From positions 558,001 through 622,000 of the forward strand of contig NC_007974.2 of NCBI RefSeq assembly GCF_000196015.1: a stretch of 64,000 bases of DNA, given 5' to 3'. Below, one piece after another: positions 8,454-17,885 of this stretch. The translations under genes were made by a program, and so were the position numbers. Every line of letters begins with the position of its first letter. Within the stretch, counting starts at the first letter, position 1. Under the pieces are notes generated by a model that worked only from the letters and a program-made list of their open reading frames with translations, was not told the origin of the DNA and did not search any database. This stretch comes from Cupriavidus metallidurans CH34. GTDB lineage: Bacteria > Pseudomonadota > Gammaproteobacteria > Burkholderiales > Burkholderiaceae.

Positions 8454-10064
8454 GTGGTTCTTGCCGTCTTTGCCGCGTCTTTGCGTAACAGGATGAAACT
8501 TCTCTTGCCGGGGCTTGCGTTTGCCGGGTGCCTTGTCGGCGTGTCGCCGGCCGCCCATGCCTTTTCGCTCGACGACGTGACCGCGCGTGCCAAGAAACTG
8601 GCGGAGCAGCCCTATGCGGCGCCAGTCAGCAACCTGCCGCCGGTGTTCGCCCAGATGCAGTTCGCCGATTACATCAAGATCCAGCCTAAGCTGGATCATC
8701 TGGCCTGGAACGATCAGGGCACACCATTCCGCCTGGGCTTCTATCACCAGGGCATGCAATTCAGCTCGCCGGTCCGCATCAGCGAAATCGCCGGCGGCAA
8801 GGTCCAGGAGATTCGCTACGACGCAAGCCGCTTCGACTTCGGCGATCTGAAGTTGGACCGCGCGGCGACGAACAAGCTGGGCTATGCCGGCTTCCGCGTG
8901 CTGTATCCGGTCAACCGGCCCGACAAGCTCGATGAAGTCATGAGCGTGCTTGGCGCCAGCTATTTCCGAGTGATCGGCAAGGGGCAGGTTTATGGCCTGT
9001 CGAGCCGTGGCCTGGCCATCAATACGGGTCTGTCCGAGCCCGAGGAATTCCCGGCTTTCCGCGAGTTCTGGATCGAGCGGCCGAACCCGCAAGACAAGCG
9101 CGTCGTGTTCTATGCGCTGCTCGATTCGAAGAGCGCCACGGGCGCCTATCGCTTCGAACTGCATCCGGCCGAGGACGCGACGCTCAAGGTGCAGGCACGC
9201 GTCTTCATGCGTGGCCCGGTGACGAAGGTTGGCATCGCCCCGCTGACCAGCATGTTCCTGTTCGGCCCGAACCAGCAGCGTGACGCCAACAATTTCCGCC
9301 CGGCGTTGCACGATTCGAATGGCTTGGCCATCCATACTGGCGACGGGGAATGGCTGTGGCGTCCGCTGAACAACCCGAAGCACGTGGCGCTGAGCACGTT
9401 CGCAGTCAACAACCCGCGCGGCTTTGGCCTGTTGCAGCGCGGGCGGGAGTTCTCTGCCTATGAAGACCTGAAGGACCGCTACGATCTGCGCCCGAGCGCG
9501 TGGATCGAGCCGCAGGGTGACTGGGGCAAGGGCAAGGTCGAACTGGTGGAGATTCCCACGCCCGACGAGACCAACGATAACATTGTCGCGTTCTGGACGC
9601 CGGACCAGTTGCCGCCAAAGGGGCAGCCGATTCGCGCCGACTACACGATGCACTGGACCATGGACGAGCGCGCGATCTTCGCGAAGGACCTTGCATGGGT
9701 CAAGCAGACGATGCGGACCGCGGGCGAGATCACGCAGGCCAACCTGATTCGCCATCTCGACGGCAGTCTTGGATTCGTGATCGACTTCGAAGGCCCGGTG
9801 CTGGCGAATCTGCCGCCGAACACGCAGGTGCAGCCGTCGTTCAGCGTCAGCGACAACGCGGAGGTGATCGAGAACGTGATCCAGCCGAATCCCGTGACCA
9901 AGGGCTATCGTGTGACGCTGCGCATCAAGGTCAAGGACCCGAAGAAGGTGGTGGAAATGCGCGAGGCGCTGGTATCGAACGGCAAGGTGCTTAGCGAGAC
10001 CTGGAGCTACCAGATTCCGCCCGACACGGTGAATCAGGTGGTGTCGGGGCAGACGGTGCGCTAG
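8454..10064 (+). CDS. opgG: glucan biosynthesis protein G (OpgG/MdoG)
   Basis: A periplasmic protein needed to build osmoregulated periplasmic glucans, probably by branching or releasing the glucan made by OpgH. It matches E. coli MdoG along its length, for example [46 protein letters not shown] and [13 protein letters not shown]. The signal peptide ends near PAAHA-FS. Two starts are possible. GTG at 8454 has a strong GGAGGG five bases upstream; ATG at 8493 gives the more standard signal peptide but has no well-spaced site. No opgH gene follows, because the next gene is on the opposite strand. Confidence 0.93.
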   Translation: MVLAVFAASLRNRMKLLLPGLAFAGCLVGVSPAAHAFSLDDVTARAKKLAEQPYAAPVSNLPPVFAQMQFADYIKIQPKLDHLAWNDQGTPFRLGFYHQGMQFSSPVRISEIAGGKVQEIRYDASRFDFGDLKLDRAATNKLGYAGFRVLYPVNRPDKLDEVMSVLGASYFRVIGKGQVYGLSSRGLAINTGLSEPEEFPAFREFWIERPNPQDKRVVFYALLDSKSATGAYRFELHPAEDATLKVQARVFMRGPVTKVGIAPLTSMFLFGPNQQRDANNFRPALHDSNGLAIHTGDGEWLWRPLNNPKHVALSTFAVNNPRGFGLLQRGREFSAYEDLKDRYDLRPSAWIEPQGDWGKGKVELVEIPTPDETNDNIVAFWTPDQLPPKGQPIRADYTMHWTMDERAIFAKDLAWVKQTMRTAGEITQANLIRHLDGSLGFVIDFEGPVLANLPPNTQVQPSFSVSDNAEVIENVIQPNPVTKGYRVTLRIKVKDPKKVVEMREALVSNGKVLSETWSYQIPPDTVNQVVSGQTVR

Positions 10065-10076
10065 ACGTACCCGGTG

Positions 10077-10307
10077 TCAGCGGCGGCCCATCTGTGCCCG
10101 CAATGGTTTGAGCAGATGGGCCAGGCCGTTGTGGTCAAGCTCATGCATCAGTGCCAGCAGACGGCCGATTTCCCCCGGAGGAAAGCCCTCCCGGGCGAAC
10201 CAGTTCAGGTAGTTGCCCGGCAGGTCGGCGATCAGTGTGCCCTTGTGCTTGCCGAAGGGCATTTCGCGTGTCACGAGCAGGAGTAGGGATTCGCTGTCCG
10301 GCAACAT
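10077..10307 (-). CDS. DUF3820 family protein
   Basis: A 76-residue cytosolic protein with the PFGKHKG motif and the following NYLNWFAREGFP stretch. Both are typical of the DUF3820 family, which Pfam labels a putative quorum-sensing-regulated virulence factor and which also occurs as a tail of some exonucleases. The molecular role is unknown. The ATG at 10307 has GGAGA about ten bases upstream. It converges on opgG with 12 bases between the stops. Confidence 0.8.
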   Translation of the reverse strand: MLPDSESLLLLVTREMPFGKHKGTLIADLPGNYLNWFAREGFPPGEIGRLLALMHELDHNGLAHLLKPLRAQMGRR

Positions 10308-10380
10308 GATGGCGATCTCCGGGAATGGTCGAGCGCGCATTGTAGCGCCGGCAGCGGCCTGCCAGCCTTGCCAGGCCGCT

Positions 10381-11091
10381 CTACCTGTCTCCCGTGGCCC
10401 AGTCGATCGCAGCATCGAATAGCTTGATACCCGCGCCGGACAGGTTCGTGAACGTATCGTTGCCGAGGAAGAACATCACGCGACGGGCGGGCGCGAGCGA
10501 CTCGTAGTCCATCGTTGCCCCTTTCTCGTAGGTGAAGATCACCGCCTTCTCGGGTTGCCCGTAGAGCGTGGCGATGATGCTGGCACCGAGTCCGGGCTTG
10601 CCCCAATTCATCGCCGCCTGTTTCCGATACACGTTCGTGGCGCCAGCCGGCAGCCCTGCCGCGACCGGATGCGGGGCGTTGACCAGCCACACGAAGCGCT
10701 CGCGCCGGGATTCGCCGTAGTCGGTGTCCAGACGCTTGCCTGTCATGGCCAGATCGTCCAGCAAGTCGTTCTCCCAGGTCAGCAGCGGCACCGCCAATTC
10801 GCGCCAGCCCGCGCTGACCTGCTTGGCGGAGATCGTTGACGACAGGATCACGAGGCGGACGTCACCTGCGTTCGATGCCGGGGTGTCCTGGTTCAGCATC
10901 CTGACGGTGAATCCGCGTCCTTCCAGGCGGATACGGATATTCTGGTCGACGTCGGCATTCGGCCCATTGGATTGCATGACAAGCGCGATGGTGCCGCGCG
11001 AAGCGGTGGTCGCAAGGGTGTTGGACGTCATGCCGCAGGTGGCGAGCATGACGCCGATTGTCAGCGCGCGGCGGAGCAGGGAAACTGGCAT
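10381..11091 (-). CDS. secreted hypothetical protein of the iron-signalling operon
   Basis: A 236-residue protein with an N-terminal signal peptide (about residues 1-27). The rest resembles an alpha/beta fold of the type seen in glutamine-amidotransferase-like or ThuA-like proteins, with strands such as GTIALVMQSN, VRLVILSS and VMFFLGND, but no catalytic triad is obvious. It starts 9 bases after the TonB-dependent receptor gene and is almost certainly in the same operon, so it may serve iron-chelate uptake in the periplasm. I cannot name a family with confidence. Confidence 0.65.
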   Translation of the reverse strand: MPVSLLRRALTIGVMLATCGMTSNTLATTASRGTIALVMQSNGPNADVDQNIRIRLEGRGFTVRMLNQDTPASNAGDVRLVILSSTISAKQVSAGWRELAVPLLTWENDLLDDLAMTGKRLDTDYGESRRERFVWLVNAPHPVAAGLPAGATNVYRKQAAMNWGKPGLGASIIATLYGQPEKAVIFTYEKGATMDYESLAPARRVMFFLGNDTFTNLSGAGIKLFDAAIDWATGDR

Positions 11092-11100
11092 CGTGAATCC

Positions 11101-13566
11101 TTAGAACTCGAAAGTGGTCAGCAACGTGACCTGACGTGGGTTGCCAACGGCGACCGCATACTGGTTGACCGCCGACGGGTAGTACACGCGGTTGAACAGG
11201 TTCTTGACGTTGAGCTGCATACGCATCTTTTGTCCGCTGACCCGCGTTTCGTAGGTGGCGAAGGCATCGAACACCGTATAGGCTGGCAGCCAGAAACTGT
11301 TGGCCGAATCGCCGGGACGATTGCCGACGTAGTGCGCGCCACCGCCGAGCCGGAGGCGGTCACCCCCGAATATCTCGCCGAAGTCGTAGACCGCCGACAA
11401 CGCGGCCGTGTGCTGTGCAACGTTCCAGAGCCGGTTGCCGGCGTACTTGGGGTCTTCAGTGGTCTTGGCGTCGATATAGGCGTAGCTCGCGATCACGTTC
11501 CAGCGCAGGCCGATCTGGCCAGTTACGTCGAGTTCCACGCCGCTCGATCGTGCGCGCCCCGATGTGCGCCAGTCGGTCAGTCCGGTGGTCGGGTTGAACT
11601 GCGAGACGAGCACGTTGCGCTTGTCGATGTTGAACAGCGCCAGCGTGCCGCTCACCCCGCTGGCCAGATCGACCTTGCCACCGAGTTCCCAGGATTGGGC
11701 CTGTTCCGGGGCGATCGACGCGTCGATCACCGCGCCGCCGCTGAGCGGTGCGATCGTCGAATTCGGCTTCAGCGATTGGGTATAGCTACCGTAGAGGGAA
11801 AGCGCCGGCGTCCATTTGTAGACGATGCCGGCGCGCGGCAGCCACTTCTGGTCCGAGATATTCGTGTTCGTGACGAACGGTCGGCCGCGTCCGGCTACCT
11901 GGCTGTAGCTCAGGTAGCGTGCGCCGCCGACCAGGATCCATTTGTCCGTCAGGTACAGGCTGTCCTGGAAGAACAGCGACGTGGCGTGCAGGGTGTCGGT
12001 CTGGTCGCTGTCGCTCGCTGAGATCGTGGTTGATGGAACCTCGCGGCCATAGACCGGGTTCCAGAAATTGAATGGTGCGGTGGCCTTCTGGCGCAACATG
12101 TTCTGTCGATAGATACGACGGTATTCGCTGTCCATGCCCATCTGCAGTTCGTTGCGCAAGCCGGCGACGCGGAAATTGCCGCTGACGTACGCCACGCCGT
12201 AGCTGTCGGTGCTCAACGCGCCGTCCGTGCCATCGTTGCGGCGAGTGACGGCGCCGGTGACGGGGTTAATCCTGGTATTGCGCAACTGTCCGGCGTCATA
12301 GCCTTCGCGGTTGTAGCTATAGGCGAAATGGGCCCGCCAGTCCGTATGGAACTGATGGTCGACGGTCAGTTGCGCGAGGTGCGATTCGCCATGCATTTCA
12401 TTGAGCGGATCGTCGATGCGCCGGCGGCTTGGAATCGGTAGTGGTTCCATCGTGCGCGGATCAAGTGCCGTGCCGCGATCGAATGGATAGAGAAACTTGC
12501 GGTACTCGTACGACAGATTGACCTGGGTATCCTGGCCATACCAGGCTATCGAAGGTGCGATCAACGTCTCGCGGTGCTCGCCGAAATTGCGCCAGTACGA
12601 TTCGTCGACGTAGTCGGCCACCAGCCGGTAGGCCAGTCCGGTGGTGCCAATGCCGCCCGTGGTGTCGATCGTGCCGCCTGCGCCGTTCTTGCCGTGCCCG
12701 TAGGTCGTGCCCAACAGCGAAAGCGAGGTGGAACGCTGCAGCGACGGGCGTTTGCTGACGATGTTGATCACGCCGCCTGGATCCATGATGCCGTAGAGCA
12801 GTGACGCAGGTCCCTTGAGTACCTCGACGCTATCGGCATTAGCGTTGAGACTGCGGCCTTGTACCAGCGGCATGCCATTACGCATGATGGAGCCGTCGCG
12901 GTTGTTGCCAAAGCCGCGTTTCATGATGGCGTCCATCGTGCCGGCCAGCGTGTTGCCCTGTGTGATGCCACTGATGTTGTTGACGGCGTCGTCGAGATTG
13001 CGTGGTCGTTGGTCGGCCATGACCTGCGCCGGCACGACATTGACGGCCTGCGGGGTATCCATCAACGGTACGTCCGACCGAAGCACCGATGTGGTGGGTG
13101 GCGCGCGATAGTTCTCGGCATCGGCACTGACCGTGACGGGCGGCAGCGCGGCCACGTGGCCATCGGTGGCAGGCTGGCCCTCGGCATGGGTGACTTTGCG
13201 TGCCAGCACGTAGCTGCCGTTGGCCTGTGCTGATGCGGCGAGGCCGGTGCCTTGCAGGATCGTATCGAGTCCGTCGTGCACACTGTACTGGCCTCGGAGG
13301 CCCGGACTCTGGTGGTTGGCGGCCTGTTCGGGCGTGAATGCCAGCAGGATGCCGGCTTCGCGGCCAAAGCGGTTCAGCGTGGCCTGCAACGGCCCAGCAG
13401 GAATGTCATAGGTGCGAAGCGGTGACATGGTCTGTGCGGTCGTGCCCTGCGCGATGACATCGATCGCCGATAGGGCGCCGGCGCCGTACAGGGCGGCCAG
13501 CAGGATCGTGTTTTTCAGAACAGCGGTGGAGCGGCGGCGCGGCAGCGCCAGGATTCGGGATGGCAT
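11101..13566 (-). CDS. TonB-dependent siderophore receptor with STN signalling domain
   Basis: An 821-residue outer-membrane receptor. After a signal peptide comes an STN domain (about residues 45-120, from TYDIPAGPLQATL to SYVLARK), then a plug domain with DSVEVLKGPASLLYG and GGVINIVSKRP, then a 22-strand barrel ending in the terminal phenylalanine (TTFEF). The STN domain lets the loaded receptor signal to FecR, as in FecA and FpvA. The siderophore cannot be told from the sequence. The ATG at 13566 was chosen because the residues after it look like a signal peptide; an upstream in-frame start at 13638 is less likely. FecR and sigma genes lie just upstream. Confidence 0.92.
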   Translation of the reverse strand: MPSRILALPRRRSTAVLKNTILLAALYGAGALSAIDVIAQGTTAQTMSPLRTYDIPAGPLQATLNRFGREAGILLAFTPEQAANHQSPGLRGQYSVHDGLDTILQGTGLAASAQANGSYVLARKVTHAEGQPATDGHVAALPPVTVSADAENYRAPPTTSVLRSDVPLMDTPQAVNVVPAQVMADQRPRNLDDAVNNISGITQGNTLAGTMDAIMKRGFGNNRDGSIMRNGMPLVQGRSLNANADSVEVLKGPASLLYGIMDPGGVINIVSKRPSLQRSTSLSLLGTTYGHGKNGAGGTIDTTGGIGTTGLAYRLVADYVDESYWRNFGEHRETLIAPSIAWYGQDTQVNLSYEYRKFLYPFDRGTALDPRTMEPLPIPSRRRIDDPLNEMHGESHLAQLTVDHQFHTDWRAHFAYSYNREGYDAGQLRNTRINPVTGAVTRRNDGTDGALSTDSYGVAYVSGNFRVAGLRNELQMGMDSEYRRIYRQNMLRQKATAPFNFWNPVYGREVPSTTISASDSDQTDTLHATSLFFQDSLYLTDKWILVGGARYLSYSQVAGRGRPFVTNTNISDQKWLPRAGIVYKWTPALSLYGSYTQSLKPNSTIAPLSGGAVIDASIAPEQAQSWELGGKVDLASGVSGTLALFNIDKRNVLVSQFNPTTGLTDWRTSGRARSSGVELDVTGQIGLRWNVIASYAYIDAKTTEDPKYAGNRLWNVAQHTAALSAVYDFGEIFGGDRLRLGGGAHYVGNRPGDSANSFWLPAYTVFDAFATYETRVSGQKMRMQLNVKNLFNRVYYPSAVNQYAVAVGNPRQVTLLTTFEF

Positions 13567-13662
13567 GGATTCGACTGCGGGAGAGGCGTGAAAGTAGGTC
13601 TCATCTCCTATGTCACGCGAGAATCCAGAACAGACCACTCCTTGGCGGAAAAAAACGAAACG

Positions 13663-14640
13663 TCAGGCGGGAAGGACCGTTGTCCAGTAGCGCGTCAGGA
13701 AATGGATGCGCACGGGGAGGGCGGTGCGAAGGGCATCGAGGATGCGATCGGTATCGGCTACTGGAAAGGTGCCGGACACGCGCAGATCGGCCACGTCCGG
13801 GGCGCAGCGCAGCCGCCCGGGTCGGTAACGGTCGACCTCGGCGAGGAAATCCGCCAGGCGCATGTCCGTGGCGACGATCATGCCGTCGGTCCAGGCGGTA
13901 TCGCTCTCGGGCAGCGGCGTGGGCGCACCGACGCTCGCCGGGGTGAACCGTGCCTGCTTGCCCGCGGCGATGATGCGTCCGCCAGTAGGGTCCGCCTGTG
14001 GCTGAACCGCGACGGCGCCTTCGGTGACGGCGATCCAGCCGGCGTCACCCGATACGCGCACCGCGAACCGGGTGCCCATTGGGCGTAGCGTGGCCGAGGC
14101 GGTTGCGACGATGAATGGGCGCGCTGGCCAGTGTCGATCCGGGGCTGTCTGGACATGGATCTCGCCGCGTCGCAGGACAACACGCCGCTCGGTGGCCGTG
14201 AAGGCGATATCGATGGCGGTATCGGAATTGAGTCTGATCTGCGTGCCGTCCGCGAGCGACAGAAGACGTTGCTCACCCACGGCCGTACTTACATCGGCCA
14301 GCCAGTCCTGCAATGGCGCGTGATCTCGCGCAGCCCATGCTGCCGCGCCGCCGGTGAAGGCAACCACCAGCGCCTGGACGGCCCGGCGGCGACTCGCGGA
14401 GCGCGGCGTAGTCAGCGCCGCGTGCGCGACGGCCGTGGTCAGTGGCGACGCGACGTCGCGCAGCCGCGCATTCACTGCCTCGATCCGCGCCCAGGCGCGC
14501 GCGTGGTCGGGATGCTGAGAGAGCCAATGGCGCCACGCGGCGTGGGATGCCCCATCCGTTTCACCGCCTTGCAGCGTTACCAACCATTCCACTGCGGCGA
14601 GTGCCACGTGCGGTGGTATCCCCAGATCTTGCGCGCTCAT
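13663..14640 (-). CDS. FecR-type anti-sigma/signal-transducing regulator
   Basis: A 325-residue inner-membrane protein. The N-terminal cytoplasmic part (DUF4880-like, about residues 10-60, with the WLSQHPDHARAW motif) binds the sigma factor. A hydrophobic segment follows near residue 95, and then the periplasmic FecR domain containing LADGTQIRLNSDT and RRGEIHVQT. It should relay receptor occupancy to the sigma factor encoded upstream. Its ATG overlaps the sigma stop codon as ATGA, a sign of translational coupling that keeps the two proteins balanced. The TonB receptor gene follows in the same direction about 100 bases on. Confidence 0.9.
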   Translation of the reverse strand: MSAQDLGIPPHVALAAVEWLVTLQGGETDGASHAAWRHWLSQHPDHARAWARIEAVNARLRDVASPLTTAVAHAALTTPRSASRRRAVQALVVAFTGGAAAWAARDHAPLQDWLADVSTAVGEQRLLSLADGTQIRLNSDTAIDIAFTATERRVVLRRGEIHVQTAPDRHWPARPFIVATASATLRPMGTRFAVRVSGDAGWIAVTEGAVAVQPQADPTGGRIIAAGKQARFTPASVGAPTPLPESDTAWTDGMIVATDMRLADFLAEVDRYRPGRLRCAPDVADLRVSGTFPVADTDRILDALRTALPVRIHFLTRYWTTVLPA

Positions 14641-15146
14641 GCGAGGGACATCGCGAAATAGCACTTTGTGCCGGCGCGAACCAGATAGCGCTTGACCGTC
14701 GTCACCGAGATTCGCAAGGCGGAAGCAATTTCGGCCTGGCTCTGGCCTTCGAGCTGCGCCATCAGGAACGCGCGCTTGACCACCACAGGCAATCCGTCGA
14801 GCCGTTCAGCGATGTCGTTGAGGGTTTCCAGCAGGATCGCGCGTTCTTCCTCGGAAGGAGCCAGTGCGGCCGGCCGGCTGGCGAGGGCTTCCAGATACGC
14901 CTGCTCGAGCTTCTCGCGTCGCCACTGGTTGGCCAGCACCCGTTGGGCGACGGTCGTCAGGAACGCGCGGGGTTCGGCGATCGCCAGGGCTTCCTCACGC
15001 GCCAGCAGACGCATGAAGGTGTCATGTGCGAGATCGGCTGAGCGGTGCCAGCAGCCGATCTTCCGATGCAGCCAGCCGAGCAGCCAGCGATGGTGGCAGC
15101 TGTAGAGCGCTTGGATATCGTGATGTGGGCCAGCGTCGGCGGCCAT
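14637..15146 (-). CDS. FecI-type ECF sigma factor
   Basis: A 169-residue extracytoplasmic-function sigma factor with region 2 (ADLAHDTFMRLLAREE, then AFLTTVAQRVLANQWRRE) and region 4 (FLMAQLEGQSQAEIASAL, with the recognition helix ISVTTVKRYL). It should direct RNA polymerase to the receptor promoter when released by FecR. A Fur-box-like sequence lies 47 bases upstream of the start, so expression is probably repressed by iron. Region order and length are standard for the FecI group. Confidence 0.9.
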   Translation of the reverse strand: MAADAGPHHDIQALYSCHHRWLLGWLHRKIGCWHRSADLAHDTFMRLLAREEALAIAEPRAFLTTVAQRVLANQWRREKLEQAYLEALASRPAALAPSEEERAILLETLNDIAERLDGLPVVVKRAFLMAQLEGQSQAEIASALRISVTTVKRYLVRAGTKCYFAMSLA

Positions 15147-15192
15147 CGTCCATTCCTTGTCGCCCGATGGGCCGGCGGAGGTTAGATTGCTT

Positions 15193-15211
15193 GTAAATGA
15201 GAATCGTTATT
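15193..15211 (-). promoter_or_regulatory. Fur box upstream of the fecI-type gene
   Basis: The 19 bases GTAAATGAGAATCGTTATT match 14 of 19 positions of the classical Fur box and keep its central dyad. They sit 47 bases before the sigma-factor start, where iron-loaded Fur would block the promoter. The call rests on sequence and on the usual control of FecI-type genes. Confidence 0.75.
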
Positions 15212-15383
15212 GTATGGATTGCCGCGAAGTCATGCAATGCTCGGAGTGGTGTAGCTACCACGCCGAGCGCCTGGTTGCGCCTGGGGGCACAGCAGGTGAA
15301 TCGAAAGAGATGATTAAGGCGCTCGCGGGTGCTGTCAAGGCCGGTGCTTCAGGGTGACGGGATGGCGTGCCATCGTGCGGCAA

Positions 15384-16598
15384 TCATTCCTGTCCGTAAC
15401 GGCCGGGCGCGGCGTTGAGAAACACGTCGATGGGCTCGGGCGGTGCCCACAGGTATCCCTGGCCGATATCGCACCCGAGTGCGTGAAGCGCCGCGCACTG
15501 CGCAGGCGTTTCCACGCCTTCGGCTACGCACTCCATGCTGAGATCCTTGGCCAGCCGGATGATGCTGCGGCAAATCGTGGCGCGCTGGTTTCCGGCCAGC
15601 ATCTGGCTGACAAACGACTTGTCCACCTTCATCTGCGTGAATGGAAGGTCCGCCAGCAGTTTCAGCGTGGCAATGCCGATACCGAAGTCGTCGATGGCAA
15701 TGCGGTAGCCGAGCAGCCGCAGGCGGTTGAGCGCAATGCCGAGCGCGAAAGGATCCCGGACGGTGGTTTCCTCGGTCAATTCGAGTGTCAGCCGTGCGCG
15801 CGGCACGCCGCTTGCGGCGACCACGCTTTCGAGCCGCTCCACGAGGCCAGGTCGGCAGAGCGTCTGCGCCGACGCATTGACACTGATTGGCACGGCAACG
15901 CCGGCCTTGGCCAGAAGAATCAGAGCCGCAAGGCACCGGTCGATCGCGGTGAGGAAGATCACATCGGCGGCGTCCAGCGCTTCGAGCCGGGGGATGAAGA
16001 GCGTGGGCGGTATCAGGCCCAGTCTCGGATGCTGCCAGCGGCAAAGCGCTTCCGCACCAGCAAGGCGACCGGTCGCAATGTGAAACTGTGGCTGGAGCAT
16101 GAAGACGAGCGCGTCCGGGTGGCTGGTCAGATCACGCAACTCGTCGTCGGTTGGCCCGTTGTGGTTCGCAATGTTCAGCACGCTCTTGCTGGTTGCGACC
16201 TCTTCCAGGATGGCCTGAAGCGTTATCAAATTCAGCGGCTTGGCCAGCGCGTACACGCGCGGGAAAATGTGCTCGCTGGCGAAGGCGCGATGCGAATCGA
16301 GGATGTCTGGTGCCAGACTGCTGGTCCATGCCCAAGTCGGCGGTGTGCCAAAGAACGCGTGCTCGCGATCGCGGGTCAGCCGCGCCATCAGTTCCGGTCC
16401 GTTGCAGTTGGGCATATCAATGTCGCAGAGGACCAGGTCGAACGCCTGTTCGCGCAATGCCTGTTCCGCCTCGCGCCCGTCTGCCGCCGCATGGGTATTC
16501 ATGGCACCCAGACGGTGGAGCAAGTGGCCCGCTACCGCACGCTGGAACGGATGGTCTTCGACGATCAGGACTCGCAGGGCTTCGAATTGGGCGGGCAT
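15384..16598 (-). CDS. response regulator with EAL phosphodiesterase domain
   Basis: A 404-residue protein. An N-terminal receiver domain (residues 8-125) has the phospho-acceptor in DIDMP and the conserved lysine in ALAKPL. A C-terminal EAL domain (about 150-395) follows, which should cleave cyclic di-GMP to pGpG. Catalytic and metal-binding residues appear intact: AEALCRW for the EAL motif, VNAS, ELTE, IDDFG, KVDKSF, EGVET and GQGYL, so it is probably an active phosphodiesterase. No sensor kinase gene lies beside it. The start at 16598 places the first strand of the receiver nine residues in. The upstream 195 bases are shared with the divergent racemase gene. Confidence 0.9.
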   Translation of the reverse strand: MPAQFEALRVLIVEDHPFQRAVAGHLLHRLGAMNTHAAADGREAEQALREQAFDLVLCDIDMPNCNGPELMARLTRDREHAFFGTPPTWAWTSSLAPDILDSHRAFASEHIFPRVYALAKPLNLITLQAILEEVATSKSVLNIANHNGPTDDELRDLTSHPDALVFMLQPQFHIATGRLAGAEALCRWQHPRLGLIPPTLFIPRLEALDAADVIFLTAIDRCLAALILLAKAGVAVPISVNASAQTLCRPGLVERLESVVAASGVPRARLTLELTEETTVRDPFALGIALNRLRLLGYRIAIDDFGIGIATLKLLADLPFTQMKVDKSFVSQMLAGNQRATICRSIIRLAKDLSMECVAEGVETPAQCAALHALGCDIGQGYLWAPPEPIDVFLNAAPGRYGQE

Positions 16599-16793
16599 GG
16601 GGCTTTCTGCGATGGCAGGTGGAGAGCGAAGTACTTGAATTCTACGGAGCTTTATGAGAAAGGACAGGCCATATTGGTAGGGGCAACGCCATTCGATCCG
16701 AGGTTTCTCGGCGAAGATGCAGAGGTTTCTCCACGGCACTCGGGGGTGATTTGTCCATGCTTGAGCGGAGATGAAAGCAAAGGGATGCGCAGG

Positions 16794-17522
16794 ATGAAAA
16801 CAATAGGACTGATTGGCGGCATGAGCTGGGAGTCGTCGGCCGAGTACTACCGGCTGATCAACCAGGGGATGAAGGCCCGCCTGGGCGGACACAGGAATGC
16901 CCGTAGCGTCATGGTCACTGTCTGCTTCGAAGAGGTCAAAACGTTACAGCACGCGGAGCGATGGGAGGACTTGGGAAACCAGATGCAGCAGGCGGCACGC
17001 CAGGTCGAAGCCGGCGGCGCCGATTTTGTCGTGCTTTGCACGAACACAATGCACAAGCTGGCCCCCGCTATTGAAGCGGTGCTCGACGTGCCCTTCCTGC
17101 ATATCGTCGACCCGACCGCGGACGCGCTGCGCCGTGCCGGTATCGAACGGGTCGGCCTGCTCGGCACGCGATTTACCATGGAGCAGGATTTTTACCGCGC
17201 CCGAATGGAACAGCGCCATGGTATCCAGGTTGTGATACCGGATCAGGATGACCGTACGCTTGTGCACGACGTCATCTACGACGAGCTTTGTCACGGCGTC
17301 GTGCGGAGTGAATCGCGCGCAGTCTATCAGCGCATCATTGAATCGCTGAAAGCCGGTGGTGCGCAGGGCGTGATTCTCGGCTGCACGGAAATCACGTTGC
17401 TGATCAAGCCCGAGGATTCGGCATTGCCGACATTCGATACCACCGAGCTACATGCCATGGCAGCGGTGGCGCTTGCAGCCGGGGAGGTGGCCAGGTGGCC
17501 TGAGGCGCTTCTGCCCGGATAG
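16794..17522 (+). CDS. aspartate/glutamate racemase family protein
   Basis: A 242-residue cofactor-independent racemase of the Asp/Glu/hydantoin family, closest in motifs to the YgeA/RacX group. It begins MKTIGLIGGMSWESS. The two catalytic cysteines are in LCTNTMH and LGCTEITLL. It should interconvert L- and D-amino acids, probably aspartate or glutamate or a wider range, possibly for cell-wall or biofilm signalling. The ATG at 16794 has AAGGGA about nine bases upstream; an ATG three codons earlier is possible. Confidence 0.88.
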   Translation: MKTIGLIGGMSWESSAEYYRLINQGMKARLGGHRNARSVMVTVCFEEVKTLQHAERWEDLGNQMQQAARQVEAGGADFVVLCTNTMHKLAPAIEAVLDVPFLHIVDPTADALRRAGIERVGLLGTRFTMEQDFYRARMEQRHGIQVVIPDQDDRTLVHDVIYDELCHGVVRSESRAVYQRIIESLKAGGAQGVILGCTEITLLIKPEDSALPTFDTTELHAMAAVALAAGEVARWPEALLPG

Positions 17523-17885
17523 ATGCGACGCTCCAAGATGGACTTGTCACCCGGATTCGAACGTTCTCTATGTTGTTGCGTCAGGGGGCGTTTTATTCTC
17601 GGGCCTGTCCGCGCCGAATGGCGTGGACATCGCTGGTTCGAGGAGTGACTCCCCGGAGCCATGTTTCCCTTGCCTCAAGTTGTCCTGCGACTTGAGGCAT
17701 TTTTTTGCCCTGAGCGCCGCAAGGCAGGGCGGCTTGTATCGCTTGTGCGTGATGCTTGCCGCTTGCGGCTATCAGTCCAATATTCGGACAACTGCGATGG
17801 AGGGGGCCGGGTCCTTGTGGCACTCTGTGCAGCCTTAACGTATGCGGATGTACGTTTGTCATTCGAAATCGTCGGGGTTGCATTG
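17523..17885. other. 363-base non-coding stretch before the adhesin gene
   Basis: No convincing protein is encoded here. The first half ends in a strong intrinsic terminator (17671-17706), much further from the racemase stop (about 150 bases) than usual, so a small RNA or a long 3' end is possible. The second half (17707-17885) leads into the adhesin gene and should hold its promoter. Its AT content rises toward the gene. Confidence 0.5.
17671..17706 (+). terminator. Rho-independent terminator
   Basis: A perfect 10-bp stem (TGCCTCAAGT paired with ACTTGAGGCA) closes a 9-base loop and is followed directly by seven T residues. This is a textbook intrinsic terminator on the plus strand, ending the racemase transcript or a small RNA made from 17523-17700. 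Confidence 0.88.

Noticed and set aside
8385..9755. Minus-strand 456-residue frame opposite opgG
   Set aside because: It is a shadow of a strongly conserved gene; the reverse frame shows only low-complexity Arg/Ala/His/Gln composition.
15157..15357. 66-residue plus-strand frame across the Fur box
   Set aside because: It overlaps the regulatory region of the sigma-factor gene, has no good ribosome site and no family likeness despite its cysteines.
15354..16793. In-frame extension that would make the racemase over 700 residues long
   Set aside because: The extra part is antisense to the EAL-domain gene and looks unlike protein; the racemase starts naturally at 16794.
17540..17560. T-loop-like GGATTCGAAC, suggesting a tRNA
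   Set aside because: Flanking bases do not pair into a T stem, and no anticodon or acceptor arms could be folded on either strand.
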